From assembly GCA_023853785.1 (NCBI GenBank), contig JAJIRX010000572.1:1-54151 (forward strand): DNA of 54,151 nucleotides. Reading direction: 5' to 3'. The first letter of the stretch is position 1, and each line of letters begins with the position of its first letter. The stretch comes from Psilocybe azurescens. Taxonomy: Eukaryota > Basidiomycota > Agaricomycetes > Agaricales > Agrocybaceae. Made by a program: the position numbers and the translations under genes. The notes under the pieces are model-generated. The model saw only the letters and a list, made by a program, of their open reading frames with translations. It was not told the origin of the DNA and made no database searches. This document shows, piece by piece, positions 9,880 through 22,075 of the stretch.

Positions 9880-12800
9880 CAGAAAAAGGGATAGTTTATC
9901 CCAAGTGTTACTGCCTCAAAAATCGGGTGACGATGGGAGAGGTAAGAGGTCTCAACATCTTGTGTTTGATGTGCAAATAGAAGGCCAGCATTGATAGAGG
10001 GGAGGAGTTCCAGTTGGTTTTGAAGAGACATGTCGCGAATGTGATCAGCCTGCGGAAAGTTTTGAGTAAGCAAGCGGTATCATCAAAGAATATTAACAAC
10101 ACACGGTAACGCCTGGAACCAACTCTATTATTAATGACATGGGATCCATTGTGCTATCAAGTGCAAGCGCAGGAAGGGTTCCATCTTCATTTGGTGGGCC
10201 AATAGCTTTTGGAGGCCAGGATGCAAGCCGTTTTGCAGCTTGAGGAGCGACAGCCTTGACAAAATCAGAAGTTGTTGCATGGGCAAAGTCCTTGAAGAGA
10301 AATGCTAAGAAGAAAGGGGATATTGGGAGCGTATCAAGCCCCCACACAAAACATTGTCTGATCGCAAAGCCTAAGAAAATGAACAGTTTTTTATCACGTT
10401 TACTGACAGCCGGTGCTGGAACAAGAGAGGTGTGTAGAAGTTGTCTTCAGGCATTTTTACAAAGTGTTTCCAGTCTGCCAGGAGTGTAGACATGAGGTGA
10501 GACCAAAGTTGTCGCCTTGGACCATCTCCAGGAGCACCGTTGCTATAATAAAAACTCAGGAACATGTCAAAAAATCTTGAGATATAACTCACATGTCTGC
10601 CTGGAAGTACGAATGGCTCATTGCCGCTTCAGTTACATTCCGAACAACGGTATGTGGACAGAGATCCTCTGGTATAGGTGTCCCAATGACAAGATGCTTC
10701 AGGTGGTGTATGAGGGCTTCAGATGCTGCTTCGATAGAGGGTGACCGAATGACCATATAGGCATCTGGCTGCTCAGCATCATTATGGATATCGGAAAGAG
10801 CGATGTCCCATAAGGCTATCACAGTCGCAGACATGCCGTTTGCAGACGTGTAACACCTTGCTGAACTTCACGGATTTCTAACTCTTCTAGAGTCAGGGTT
10901 GTCGCTGGCGGAGGAGTGTTATCATCAAAGCTTGAAGCTGTGGATATAGCTTCAGCAGCATGATCGGTAGCAGCAACATGATCAAACGCAAATGGATCTG
11001 CATGATTGGTATCTATATCCATATCCCGATCTGAGGTATCTTCGGATATATTCTAGACAGCAGCATTAGCAAAAAATCAAAGTATATAATCACATTCATA
11101 CCGTTTCCTGCTGTGGTTGTCCACAGCTATCGTTGCATTCAATCTCAAATGGGTGGTCCAGTATTCTGCCCCATAATCTGATAGGCAAACAGGTATGAGG
11201 GCCGGTACCATCAAAGTCTCCAACAACGATGTTTTGATTCGGCACTAGATTTAGAAAAGAGATTAATTCAGAGAAAAAATAACAAAATGTTCAACAAACC
11301 AATAATAACAATGCGCCATTCTTCCTGGTTGACATGGACAATAGGCATTTTACTTTTGGTTGAGATATCAGCATAGGTGATGTCAGCAACTGCCTTCGGC
11401 TGACGGTACAGTATTGGGGTAAAGGTATCTGCAGCCTGGATCCGTGTGGAGGCCTTGATGTAGAGCGGGTGCCACTTGGGCTCTGGATCCAGTACAAAGG
11501 CAGGCTGGGATGTGCGCGATGAACGTGTAGCAGGACTAGGGGATGGTGTGCTTAAAAGGTCTACAAAAGCAAGATTATGCTCTCGCATATGAGTGTCAAT
11601 TGCATAATCAAAGTCATTGGCAATATGGGAATCAATGCTTCCTGCCTTTTCGTGGCGTATAAGCAAGTTGAGACTTTGGGCCTGGGCAAGAAATTCCTCT
11701 AGTTTACTGGTAGGAGGAATGCGTAATGTTGTGAAGTAATTTCCTGGGTAGTCATTGTTCACGTAGTGCCCCAACTAACATGAATATTAATTTGTGTTAT
11801 GCAGAATTTTATGAGAATACTTACCTGCTGAGCATGTATGACGATAAAATACTTCATATCAACCACCTTCTGCTTCCCAGTTACGGCTCTTTGGACAGCA
11901 GAAAGTCGGGTGTTCTTCCGTTTGGGTACTTGAACAGTAGGAAGACTGATGAGTGGGAAATGTGCAACAGCTGTGGAGTGCGGTAGCTGTGTTGAAGGCT
12001 GTTGGTGTCTTGCAGCTGCTATAATCCGACGCTGGTTGACCTGGCTGCCACTGGCCTGACTGTTGGCCCCTGTATCTGGTCGGGTCCAAGGCTGAAAAGT
12101 TGGCTGCTGGGAGGCGGTAGAGGGTGGAATAGAGGGTCTTAAAGCAAAGAGTGGTGGTTGAGATACTGAAGGAGTCAATGATGGCTGTGCCATTGAAGCA
12201 GGCGGTACCACAGGGTGATTATGGCCAGGTGCAGTCGGTAGATGCAGGTAATTGGCCTTCTGACACTGGCAACACACAAGCACTCCACATTCACGCCCGT
12301 GTCTGAAAAAAGAAGCCATGAGCACACTGAAAAATTAAAGAAATGATCAAGACGTTATACCCGACAATGTGTGATACCTGCAGCATGCGTAAACATTTTC
12401 CCATGTGCCGGATTGGTCAATGGAACAGGGCAGTACTGAGCAAGAACTTGCTGAACATTTTGATGTTGAGAAACGGGGTGCCCACAGAGGCAAGAAAGAG
12501 CAGTCTACGATGGATTGAATGACAAAAACAAAATAAAAGAAAAAAATTACAGACATTTTCATACAAATCAGGGCATTCACAAACACTACAGGGATAAATT
12601 TCAGCCATAGCAAAAAGCTGCTTTGAAGGTCTACCAAAGAGGGGAGAGGTCGTTAATCAGAGTAAGAGAGAGATAGAAAGGGCAAGCGCCAAAAACAAGG
12701 GGTCTACCTGGATGTTTTGAAGGCCTGACAATCTTCTGGTATAGGCAATGATCTTCATTAAAGAACGATGTCATGATCGGTGCTTTCATGACATAGCTGA

Positions 12801-13351
12801 TTGCTTGTCGCAGGAAGCAGATAGACAGATTTAATGAAAAAGAAATCAGGAAGGCACATAAGGACTTACCTGGAAGTACGACTCCTGCAGTGGCCATTTG
12901 TTTGAGGTCTGGAATAGCTTGGTGTTAATTCAGCAAGGGGACAGAGTAGCCAGGACTTACAGTCAATGCTTGAATGACCTGTAGAGCATCAATGGAAGAA
13001 GAATAGCCATGTCTGTGGCGAACGCTAGGCCAAATCCAAAATGGTAGAGGGATAGCCAAATTGATTGTCTGGGTACCATAATCACACTGTAAAGTGCAGA
13101 ATTTTTGGGGGAATGGGGAAAAAGAAGCCCTTGACAAGCAGCCCAATTTGAACACGATACACTTATAGGCTTCCAGCAATGGTGTACAAGTCTACAAGAC
13201 AACGATAAACGGACTTGGTGTGAGGTTGACCGCAATCACGTGAACAGAACACGTTATCCCCAAGCCCTATACAAATGTTTTTATTACAATATAAATTAAA
13301 CAACCTTACTTGTGTCATGAATTTCAGTATAGATCGGGTATTATGGTTCAA
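9880..13351 (-). CDS. Multi-exon protein with a HECT-like C-terminal region (uncertain)
   Basis: The minus strand carries a chain of exon-sized open stretches, in order: GDNVFCSRDCGQPHTKSVYR (about 13200-13270); a Cys-rich part; ECGVLVCCQCQKANYLHLP (about 12230-12300) with a Pro/Gln/Ser-rich linker; VDMKYFIVIHAQQ (about 11820-11870); NNDYPGNYFTTLRIPPTSK (about 11700-11770); and IVHVNQEEWRIVIIGL (about 11290-11345). Near the end, GDGPRRQLWSHLMSTLLADW (about 10465-10530) and LPISPFFLAFLFKDFA (about 10270-10340) resemble the N-lobe of HECT E3 ligase domains (Gly-x-Arg-Arg then SPFFL). The C-lobe, with its catalytic Cys, could not be identified before about 9880. It lies directly downstream of the integrase gene on the same strand. 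It could be an unrelated domesticated protein; exon joins are not resolved. Confidence 0.4.
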
Positions 13352-13392
13352 AAAGATTGATAATTGTCTGTACTACATAAATGAAAGATAAC

Positions 13393-15159
13393 CTATGATT
13401 GTGCAATAGCTGTAGCCAGTTCTAGTGCATGGATCCAAGTTAGCCGACGTAAGTGCATATCCGTGGACAAAATAGTGGGTATGTTTTGGAGCTCTGCATC
13501 AAACATGTGAAGATGCTCAGCATCAAAGGGGCAACGTGGATCTGGAACCTCAACATGAGAAAGGTGATCAGGGTGGTTGACGACGAAGGGGTTTTCATTT
13601 TCAACATTGTTTTCTGGATTAAAATCATCATGATGCTGGCAGATACGACGTCGATCAAGATCTTCCCAGTCAATTCCATATTCTTCAAGGTTGACTTCTT
13701 CATCCGCTACATGAACACCTCGAATGCCATTTGCTACCATTCCCTGAACATACATTTTCTGGGGCGGTTCATGTGTTTGACCACGCCTCGAAAGTGTATG
13801 ACTGTTCCAAGTGGAGGTCCATACCCTGGCATCGGCATTGATTTTGTCAAGGAAAAGGCGGTGGAGGAGCCAAATATGAGCATCACTGTCGACATTCAGT
13901 CCATCATGTGCCTCTAAAATGTCGAAAAAGTCTTCCATTTGGCTCCAAAGCCCCTTGTCACATCCACCCAGAGCCGCTCAATGCGTATATTATGCATGCT
14001 CCTAGAATTCATGCATTATTCAACAGCTGAAAGTCAAAGAGATAGCTTTGACCTACTTTCCCAAATATATGAGCCCACCCTCGAACCTCTTCCATAAGTG
14101 CCGCAACAAGTAAATTCTCAGTACCATGATCGCCCGAATGCAACTTGGGAACCCAAATACTTCTGTAATATCTTGAAAAGATCAAGGACAGTCGTTGCAC
14201 GGTTGTTATTACTGGCCAGAATACCCAGAAGAAACCATGAAAAACCATCGATAAATGCGTGAATGACAATTTTCCATCGAATGAGGCCTTGGATACTGGA
14301 CATGAAAATAAAGTAACAACAAGAACATAATGACCTACCATGTTGCCCATCATGGTGCCATAGAGCATTTGGTCCCGGAACAGAATACACTCTGCACTCA
14401 ATACGACAATTGCCAAATTCGTTATTTGGAGGGCCAATAACCCTCAAATAGGACTCTTCAATTCGCCGACGTGGGACACGTTCGCCCAAGGCCATGAGGT
14501 ATCCATCAATCATCCGTCGCCCAAATGAAGGAAACTGTTCATAAATTGAAACAAGGATGCCATCCAGTTCTTCGTCTGTAATATGTGAGAGATTGGCACA
14601 ACTGCCCCTTGAATATATTCGTTCTACTGAACCGTCAGCCTGCTCCTGTTCCACGTAAACTGGTGGACCTGGTTCGGAAAGATTAAATTCCACCATTCGT
14701 CGGCGGATCGTTCGCGCACCACATTGATATAGTGCTGCAATGTCCTGCATAGTGGTTCGGCCACTGGCAAGTAAGGCAAGGTCCTCAGGTCTTATATTCA
14801 CAGGTGGTCGGCCTTGTTGGCCAGAATGGACAGTGCCGCCGAGCATGATTGGAGGGGCGTCAACAGGATAGCGAGATGTGGCTACACTGGATTCTAATGC
14901 GTTGATCATTTCTTCAACACTAGTTGTGACAGTGTGGGCATCAGCAGAGTTCATATGCGGGATATGCTGTGCCTCAAAAGTCAGCCAGTTAGACAGAAAA
15001 AATCAATACATACCTGTTGAATGTTAGCCAGAAACTGTAAACAGGCTCTCTTTGTTCATCGACTCTTTCTGAATTGCCCAGCTGTGTACAAAGCACTGTG
15101 GAAACACTCGCGCCAAGTTCTTGAAAGGCGACCACAATGTGATGATGTACGAGGGCCAT
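13393..15159 (-). CDS. Integrase-core (rve/DDE-type) protein
   Basis: The likely start is MALVHHHIVVAF at 15159. A short exon ends in YSFWLTFN, then an intron of about 55 bp. A helix-turn-helix-like region follows: GRPPVNIRPEDLALLASGRT and IAALYQCGARTIRRRMVEF (about 14690-14825). Then come DEELDGILVSIYEQFPSFGR, YSVPGPNALWHHDGQHG, an intron (about 14300-14342) and LIRWKIVIHAFIDGFSWF. The expected acidic triad is visible: Asp in WHHDG, Asp in GDHGTEN (about 14120), and Glu in RIERLWVDVT (about 13965-13995). One T must be added to the five-T run (13925-13929 on the plus strand) to continue into FDILEAHDGL and the long C-terminal tail ending ATAIAQS. The family is common in Agaricomycetes, sometimes as single genes; whether this copy is mobile is unknown. 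Confidence 0.7.
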
Positions 15160-15583
15160 CGCATGTCTATATGAAACAAATTCAGAGTAGAAGAGGGCAG
15201 AAATATGCCGGTATGGACGGCTGGTTAAGACCAGATACAACGTTCTACGCAGAATGGGCCTTCCCTAAAGATGTTGAGAAGCGCTGCCATGAGGCGTCTG
15301 TCGCAAGCAGCCCCCTCAAATCACCGCTGTAAGCACGACCAATCCAGCCATAGAAGTAATATCGATTCATTCTAGCAGAAACTGACAGAGAGTAACCATA
15401 GACCACGTAGTACAAAAGAGGATTGGGAAAGGTATGAATTTTCTTGTTATGTGAACGCTATATTTTTCCCTTAAGACTCTAGACCATGGATCACTTGAGG
15501 AAAGACTCACGGTTTGGTGAGCATTGGCGATGCTGTTCTTGACCACCCAATCCCAATCTCATCCGTATGCCACACAACGCCCG

Positions 15584-16069
15584 TCAAATTGATGATAAGC
15601 TAAGGATAATGAGTGATGGGGTGACGATGGACCCAGCCCACGCTTCCCCGACAAGGAAGAGTCTAAAGCATGACCATCTGGACGTCAGTGATGCAATGGA
15701 TGATATGAATAGGTGGGGACGTACGCCCATGTGATGCGGATGAAGACGAAGTTCGATCACAGCGCCACACTCGGAGCGCAGGAGGGTCTTGGCAGCCATG
15801 GCACTCGCCGTGTAGTCACTGTAGGAGTTGATGATGTAAGAGTTGGTGGAGAAATAGATGAGGATCATGGCAAAGCCGAAAGGAAACCAGCAATGCAAAC
15901 GGCTAGGAAATTGTATGTCAGCGTCTGACGAGTAAGGCTGGCCGAATAATGAAGTACTTACCAATCTAATGGACCCAGACATAAGCGCCGGTGAGTGCAA
16001 AAATGAAAAGGGCGACAGGAAGGAGACTGAACCAGAAGAAGAAATAAGAAAGTGAACAAAGAATTGCAA
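15584..16069 (-). pseudogene. MFS transporter C-terminal remnant
   Basis: The minus-strand reading FGFAMILIYFSTNSYIINSY followed by SDYTASAMAAKTLLRS strongly resembles the conserved segment before the last helices of DHA1-type major facilitator transporters (polyamine/drug antiporters). The following helices are spread over two frames and lack the usual GAAFPLF motif, and nothing recognisable of the N-terminal half remains. It probably exported small molecules across the plasma membrane when intact. Frame breaks do not obviously sit in homopolymers, so this looks like a genuine relic. Confidence 0.5.
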
Positions 16070-17440
16070 TAAACGAAACGTACAAGCTTCTAAATGTCAT
16101 AGGATAGAGATGGGCTTCAGGAATGTACTAAACTTTGTTGCTTCAGCGTAGGTGTGCTCTTGCATAGGCAAGAACATGCCCGCACTGACTATTCCCAGCT
16201 ACAGAGCAAATTGTCAGACCACACGAAGGATTGTACCGTGAAAGATCAGCTGTTTTTGATGTATTCCTTGCAACCTGGACGTCGGGTTTCTTTGGGCATG
16301 GAAATAATTTATTAAGACTAGAAATTAAAGCATTAGTATTGGATACAGAAGGAGAGCAGAGCGTGTTGACTAACCAAACGTTGTAGTAAAGTGTAAAGCA
16401 GTGCAACGTTGAGCAGTGACATTATTGCATTGCTTGCGCGACATGTCCCACGCTCTTCTCTCCTCATCACTCATCTCTGCACCATCTGCGGTAGCAGCAG
16501 CAGCAAACACAGTGTTGACTACTCGAGCCTGGGAAGACCACTGCCACTGCTCGCTACTGTTAAAGATGCGTGGTATCTTTAACCTCATCCGCTCTGGGAG
16601 GCTGAACATTCTCTTACACTGACTACTGTGAAGTTGTAGTATCGTTCCTGTCGCACGAAATACGATGTACGTTCCTAATAACTTGATGACCAGAGAACGA
16701 CGGAAGAGGCAGCCAAAGTCATCACCAGCGTTTAAAGGAAGGTGTTTCACATGGCCGGAGAATCTTGCGGAGTCAGTATAACTCATATATCTTTATACAA
16801 ACGGCGTGCTGAACCTGATGCGTCACCTAGGGTCGTACGCCATGTTTCTATCTTACTATGATATGGCATACACTCCTGTGTCTGTAGCGCCTGTTCTTCA
16901 CATCTCGTGAGTCTCTACGTCGCTGTTGTTTCCCACCTCTAGCTAAAGTACTATGCAACTATGCCAGAATACTCCACTCCTTATTTCAACTGGTTATATT
17001 TGTCTGGTATGTCCCCATTCTTCGCACACTCCTGTACAGCCTTTTCAGATCATATTTTTGTAGCGTGTTGTCGTGCTCAAAGATCAAGCCAATAAGAAAG
17101 CACATGAAAATTGTGCTCAATTGGCGTGAGAAGCAGCTGGTTCCATCCACACAGTTGCTGCGCTGACACGAGAGGACGATTGCGTGCAATTGTACAGCCT
17201 GGAGTAACACCCTATATGCATTCTCCCAAGGTCTTGTTTTCTTCGTCGTTACCCTTGTTTTCTAGTTTGGTGCCCTCGTATCATGGTAGGAGGCCATAAC
17301 CTTCCCGTTCTTCATCGGTCTTATGGTATGCCATCTATGTTTGTAAGCTTGTCTGCACATTTTTGATTGAATTTGTCTTACAGAACAACCTTTGGTGCTA
17401 TCGAAGTCGGAGAAATTTTTCATTCGTACCTGATGTATCG
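16070..17440. other. No recognisable gene
   Basis: The longest open stretch is 138 codons on the minus strand (16370-16786, with MSDEERRAWDMSRKQ near its end). It has no domain I recognise and no clear introns. I do not call it a gene. Confidence 0.4.
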
Positions 17441-17604
17441 TCAGCGCAGTGCTCGTTCTGCTTGACTGTAAAGTGCGTGCAGGTGCTGGGTGTGTATTCA
17501 GAAGCATTTAAAAAAAAATTCAGCGGGAGACTCTGCAGTTGAACTGGGCGCCTGGTTGCACCTCACATTGTAGACACCGCGGAGTCCGGACAGTCGTTGG
17601 CTTT

Positions 17605-17662
17605 TCTTTCTTCTTCCTCCTTCCTTCTCCTTCCTTCTTCCTTCCTTCCTTCCTTCCTTCCA
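17605..17662 (+). repeat. TTCC-rich pyrimidine microsatellite, unit A
   Basis: CTTCC/TTCC repeats on the plus strand in the presumed intron upstream of the first AASS-like exon of unit A. Confidence 0.8.
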
Positions 17663-18584
17663 TTCTTTCATTCTTCGTTGTTATTCTTTTTTCTTTGTTT
17701 TCTTTTGCATACTCTTACTCAACTGATATTGATGGATTTGATTTTAGCTCTTTACTCTTTACTCTAGTTGCAGGTGTGTCTGAGTCCCTCTCAGCGATGG
17801 CGCAGGCACATCTGGAGCTGGGCATCGCATCGCCGTTCCTCGTCAGTCTCTCTTTTTTTCCTCTTTTTGTTTTTGTTTCTAATTGGAATCCTCCTTTCCT
17901 CTTCTTCATGCCTCCTACTCATTCTACATGCACGCACACCTTGCTTACACGCACCCACCCGCACAGCGACTGCGCTCTCCGTGCCGACAACGACCGTGCG
18001 GATGATGGTAGCGGACATCCTCCCAGCGGCGGTACCGTACGACGCGTTGGCTGCACTTCGGCGAGGGCGCTGATGCAGGGCGGTTGTTTTAAGGAGCTGG
18101 TGGCGTACCATGCAGGGGAGCGGGCAGAGGTGCCCGAGACTCTGAGGAGGGCGACGGTCGCTGGGCATGGGAGGCTTGCGGAGGGGCATGGGCGGTTGAT
18201 GGATGGGGCGTATGAGGCGAAGGGCGAGGGCAAGGCGCTGGTGAGACTAAGGCTGTGGAGGTGCGCCTGCGATCCCGCCAAGGAGCTTTGGGAAGAAGGG
18301 GATCCTCATTTTGGGAAGCAGGATGGTCGCCCGGATCTGATCGCGCAGAGTGCCGAGTTTGATCTTGTAACCGGTATGTGCTCGCTCTGCTTGACTGTGA
18401 AGTGCGTGCTGGGTACTGAGAACTATTTCAGCGGGAGACTCTGCGGTTGAACTGGACAACTATCGCATCGTGAGACGCCCGGCGGACAGTCGCACTTATG
18501 CGAAGCTTGTTGAAGATGCAGATTCACGGGTGACGATGGGAAGCGCACGGTTGGGTTCGGGTGGTTAGCTGGTGGTGCGTCGGC

Positions 18585-18730
18585 TCTTCTTTCTTCTTTT
18601 CTTCTTCCTTTCTTCCTTTCTTCCTTTCTTCCTTTCTTCCTTTCTTCCTTTCTTCCTTTCTTCCTTTCTTCCTTCATTTTCTTGCTTTCTTCTTTTCTTG
18701 CTTTCTTCGTTTTCTTGCTTTCTTTGTTCT
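18585..18730 (+). repeat. CTTTC/TTCC pyrimidine microsatellite, unit B
   Basis: Long run of TTTCTTCC and TTTCTTGC repeats at the position equivalent to the unit A microsatellite, expanded about threefold relative to it. Confidence 0.85.
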
Positions 18731-20183
18731 CTTTCTTTCTTCGTATCCTTTTGTTTCTTATACTCTTACTCAATTGATATTGACGGATCTAGCTCTTTAC
18801 TTCACTCTTTACTCTAGTCGCGGGTGTGTTGGAGTCCCTCTGAGCAATGGCGCAGTCGCATCTGGAGCTGGGCATCACATCGCCGTTCCTCGTCAGTCTT
18901 CCTTTTTCCCATTCCTTTTTTCCTCTAATTGGAATCTTGTTCTTCCTCCCTCCTCCCTTATCCTCCTACACGCACGCACGCACACCTTTACACCCACCCG
19001 CACCCTCGCCCGCACACAGTACAACCCGCGCCCGCACACGCTGCCCTCTCTCGAAGCGACTGCAGCGCGGCCTCGCGCGAGATCGGGCAGACCGTCGAGG
19101 CGCGAGGGGCATGCCGCCGCAGCTGGGCCCGTTCGTCGTTGGGCTGACTGGGTGAGTGCTGCTGGCTTCGTTGGTTGGTTGGAACGACGCTGATTACGTG
19201 CACCCACCACGCAGGACGGGACAAGTTGCGCAGGGCTGTTTGTCGATGCCCGCCGAACTCCCGATTGAGATGGTCAGAGTGGAGGATCTGGATGCGTTGA
19301 TGCGGAGAGGGGGTGCGTTCTTCTTTTCTTTTTCGAGAGAGATATGAATGCTTGAATATTTGCGTTGTGTTTGCGGAATCGCCTGAAGTCGATTTCGCGA
19401 AAGGTGTGTTGAACCTGTTTGCCTCAGTCGTCGATATCATTTTTTGGCGCTATGGTTTTGAACGCAAGACATACCTGGTGCATGCGAAGCCGGAGGACTA
19501 CCTCGTGTGCGTGGACGGGGCCAAGTATGATAGAGCGCATTGTTACCAGTCGCCGCAGTCCTATACGTCGGTGTTTTGCGATAGGGTAGGGTCTTTCTCG
19601 ATCTTCCTAATTAAAATTTAAAGAGCCATTGAAAATTTTTGGCAATGTAGGTCGCGCCGTATCTGACGCTGTTTCTGAATGGCACAGGCTGGTCGCCGTC
19701 GTTCCCACGGCTGATGAAGACCAAGCAGCTGGAGGTGGTGCTCAGCCGCGCGCGAGGGCTTTTGGTGGGGTGCGGTTCACGAATATCGGGGATATCAGCT
19801 GTGACGTCGAGGTGCACATCCATTCACACTGTCTGGACGCCTGCTGATTATGACGCGCCAGGGCGGCCTCGAGTTCCATGGAAAAACTTCGATCAAAGGT
19901 CTGCACAACAAACAGCCTACTTACGCGCATATACTCACTTTTCCCATTCATTTTTCTCAGAGCCAGCGAAGAAGGGCCTGCTCTTCCTCACTGAAATCGG
20001 GCTCGACTTGGGCATCAACCACTGCTCGGCCCTGGAGCTGCTCGACAAGTTCAAGCGGCAGGGCAAGCACGTGTTGTTGTTCATCTCTTTCTGTGGTGGC
20101 CTGCCCTTGCCCGAGAACGCGCACGTGCCTCTGGGGCACAGGTTCAGCTGGAGGCCCCAGGGCGTGCTGACTGCTGCTCTGAA

Positions 20184-20908
20184 CGAGGACCCCGGATAAT
20201 ACCAGGGAAGGTCGGTACAAAAAAAAGACCTTTGGGGATTTTTCGGGTGGACGGATTTTCAAAAATTTCACAGTTTTCGGGTGGATTTTCAAAGTGACCT
20301 CAAAATTTTCAGCGAATTCGGGTGGATGATTTTTCTGACTTCGAATGGTGAAATACAATGTTACGTAATCTAAATTGTATTAGGTCTGGTGCTACCATAA
20401 CACTAGCACAAGAAATAAAAATGCAAGGCGACAGAGATTTTACTTTTCTCATAACATATAGCTCAGGGAATCAATATATAAGCCAATACTGCATTCATTT
20501 GTGAGCTAGTTTGGACTTGTGCCATGCTAGGAAGATTGGCGTAGGATAATGATATATGAAATTCATGCAAAATAAGCCAAAATGTTCTGTTCGTGTTCAA
20601 TGGGCCACATAATGATGTCATTCTTGGCGTTCTCTTGGACTTCTAATTTGATATTTTTACCTGAGGCCAGCAACAACTTTCTTGAAGCCGAGATCTGCCG
20701 ACCATGGTGGCCGGGTGGACGCAAACTGACCTCCATTCAATGTTCATTTTGGTGCCCCTTTCGGGTGGACATTTCACCTGACCTTGAGTTGGGAAAGCCG
20801 ATCCCGGCGGGTGGACACCGTGTTTTCTTCCTGACCTTGCGGCCTGACAGCCCGGCGTTTTCGGGTGGACTGGTATTTGACCTTCCCTGGTATTATCCAG
20901 GGTCCTTC
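20184..20908. mobile_element. Non-autonomous TIR element with repeated CGGGTGGA motif
   Basis: The ends are inverted repeats of about 27 bp. Both read GGATAATACCAGGGAAGGTC inward, preceded by AGGACCCC at the left (about 20186) and AGGACCCT at the right. TCTGAA (20178-20183 and 20907-20912), or its TGAA core, is a candidate target duplication. Inside, CGGGTGGA occurs at least seven times in one orientation (about 20245, 20279, 20329, 20713, 20762, 20808, 20864), mostly within TTTTCGGGTGGA. There is no coding capacity. It splits the C-terminal coding region of the AASS-like gene between LTAALN and the next recognisable exon. Confidence 0.75.
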
Positions 20909-20956
20909 TGAAACGGCGCTGGCGTATCTCCTTGGTAAACAGGTACACTCACGTTT

Positions 20957-20982
20957 TGTATTTGTATTTGTATTTGTATTTG
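20957..20982 (+). repeat. (TTTGTA)n microsatellite
   Basis: About four and a half TTTGTA units, in what should be an intron of the AASS-like gene. Confidence 0.8.
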
Positions 20983-21451
20983 CGGTTTGCAGTATTGTTT
21001 AAACACTCTTTTTTGGTGTGTGTAGGTCCGCTTAGAGTGCCTGGAGATCGTCTCCTACAGTCGTATTGGCCGGGTGTGCCTATTACGAGCCAGTTCAAGC
21101 TCGAGGGCTGCCGAATAGGGACAGTCCAGCGTATAAGAAGCATTGCCAGATCTACACTCATGATGTGGACAACAAGGCGAGGACCATCGTCAGAGGCACG
21201 CTCAGGTACCCGAATTCTTAGTTTTTTCTTTCAGATAGCGCGTTGGCTGACCTCGATGCTTTTCTAAAAGTAAAAGATATCTGGATTCAGCGCTGATGAG
21301 CTCCTTCGCCGCTCGCTTCCTCAACACGATGCACCGCATGCACCTCACCGCATGGCCGGACTTTGTCGAGCAGCGTCTCCGCATCAAGCGCGAGCAGCGA
21401 CACATGTCGGGGATCATGGGGCGAGGCGCTGAAAGTCTAGGAAAGGGTTGA

Positions 21452-22075
21452 GTATAACTTTATTATAGCATACAACGTATGATGACGCTCGGGAACATCA
21501 CCAGGAAACTATCTAGACCAATAATGCATAGACAATAGACGATACGCACAAGCAGCCTTTGCTCAAGTACATACCCAACATGTAGCCATGACAAAGAAAC
21601 ACAAAGCTTTATTTATGACGATGATACTGGCAGACAGGCCCAATAAAATAATGAAAGAATTACGATCAGGGAGGGAGAGGACGGGTATATCGTTTACAAC
21701 AACGTATTAAAGAGACAGAGTAAACTTTGACATGGACTTCCGCGTCCCCATCCGATCTCAGAATAGTCTCCATGGCTCGCTTGCTGGTGAACACCGGTTC
21801 TAAAGAGACATGCATTCACAACAATCAACGAGCGATAATGACACGCACTGAATTCGATCATAAGCATGCCACATACAACAATCACATGATGACTGTTTAA
21901 CAAACTAGACCAGAATGTGTTTTCGGTTCTACCGTCCCACATACCATCCACGTTTGCTTGACCGCCTGTAACTTAGGGCTACACGCTTGATGGTCATCAA
22001 AGATCTGAAGTTATCGCCTGAGAATTAGAGACAGGTGTCACTAAAAACGTATTCAAAGTAAGTAAGCTTCTTTCT
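21452..22075. other. No gene seen
   Basis: Intergenic sequence between the AASS-like relic and the TET/JBP-like gene. Only short random open frames are visible. Confidence 0.5.

Larger units (their letters stand above)
17445..19100 (+). repeat. Diverged tandem duplication, period about 0.95-1.05 kb
   Basis: Unit A (about 17447-18360) and unit B (about 18379-19100) share ordered landmarks. These are GCTC(G/C)TTCTGCTTGACTG then CAGCGGGAGACTCTGC, a TTCC/TTTC pyrimidine stretch, ATACTCTTACTCAA, an exon reading MAQxHLELGIxSPFL (ATG at 17797 and 18847), the donor GTCAGTCT, and a CACGCACACC-rich intron. Beyond the second exon the two units encode different parts of the same enzyme family. Confidence 0.75.
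17760..21451 (+). pseudogene. Saccharopine dehydrogenase / AASS-like gene, rearranged and interrupted
   Basis: The pieces match bifunctional lysine-ketoglutarate reductase/saccharopine dehydrogenase (AASS), a lysine catabolism enzyme. Unit A has SESLSAMAQAHLELGIASPF, then VRMMVADILPAAVPYDALAA. Unit B has the same first exon, then LGPFVVGLTGTGQVAQG, KPEDYLVCVDGAKYDRAHCY and RVAPYLTLFLNGTGWSPSFP. NIGDISCDVE is joined over an intron (about 19809-19858) to GGLEFHG. Then come LFLTEIGLDLGINHCSALEL and ISFCGGLPLPENAHVPLGHR (about 19980-20150). After an inserted element the gene resumes with TIVRGTLRY and SSFAARF, and ends GAESLGKG near 21451. The N-terminal reductase domain is missing. Duplication, deletion and insertion together argue for a non-functional gene. 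Confidence 0.6.

Noticed and set aside
15021..15332. Plus-strand 103-codon ORF
   Set aside because: Antisense to the first exon of the integrase gene; no domain.
17539..18450. Single 303-residue plus-strand ORF
   Set aside because: Runs through pyrimidine-rich introns, giving false Phe/Ser/Leu-rich stretches; only its exon parts match AASS.
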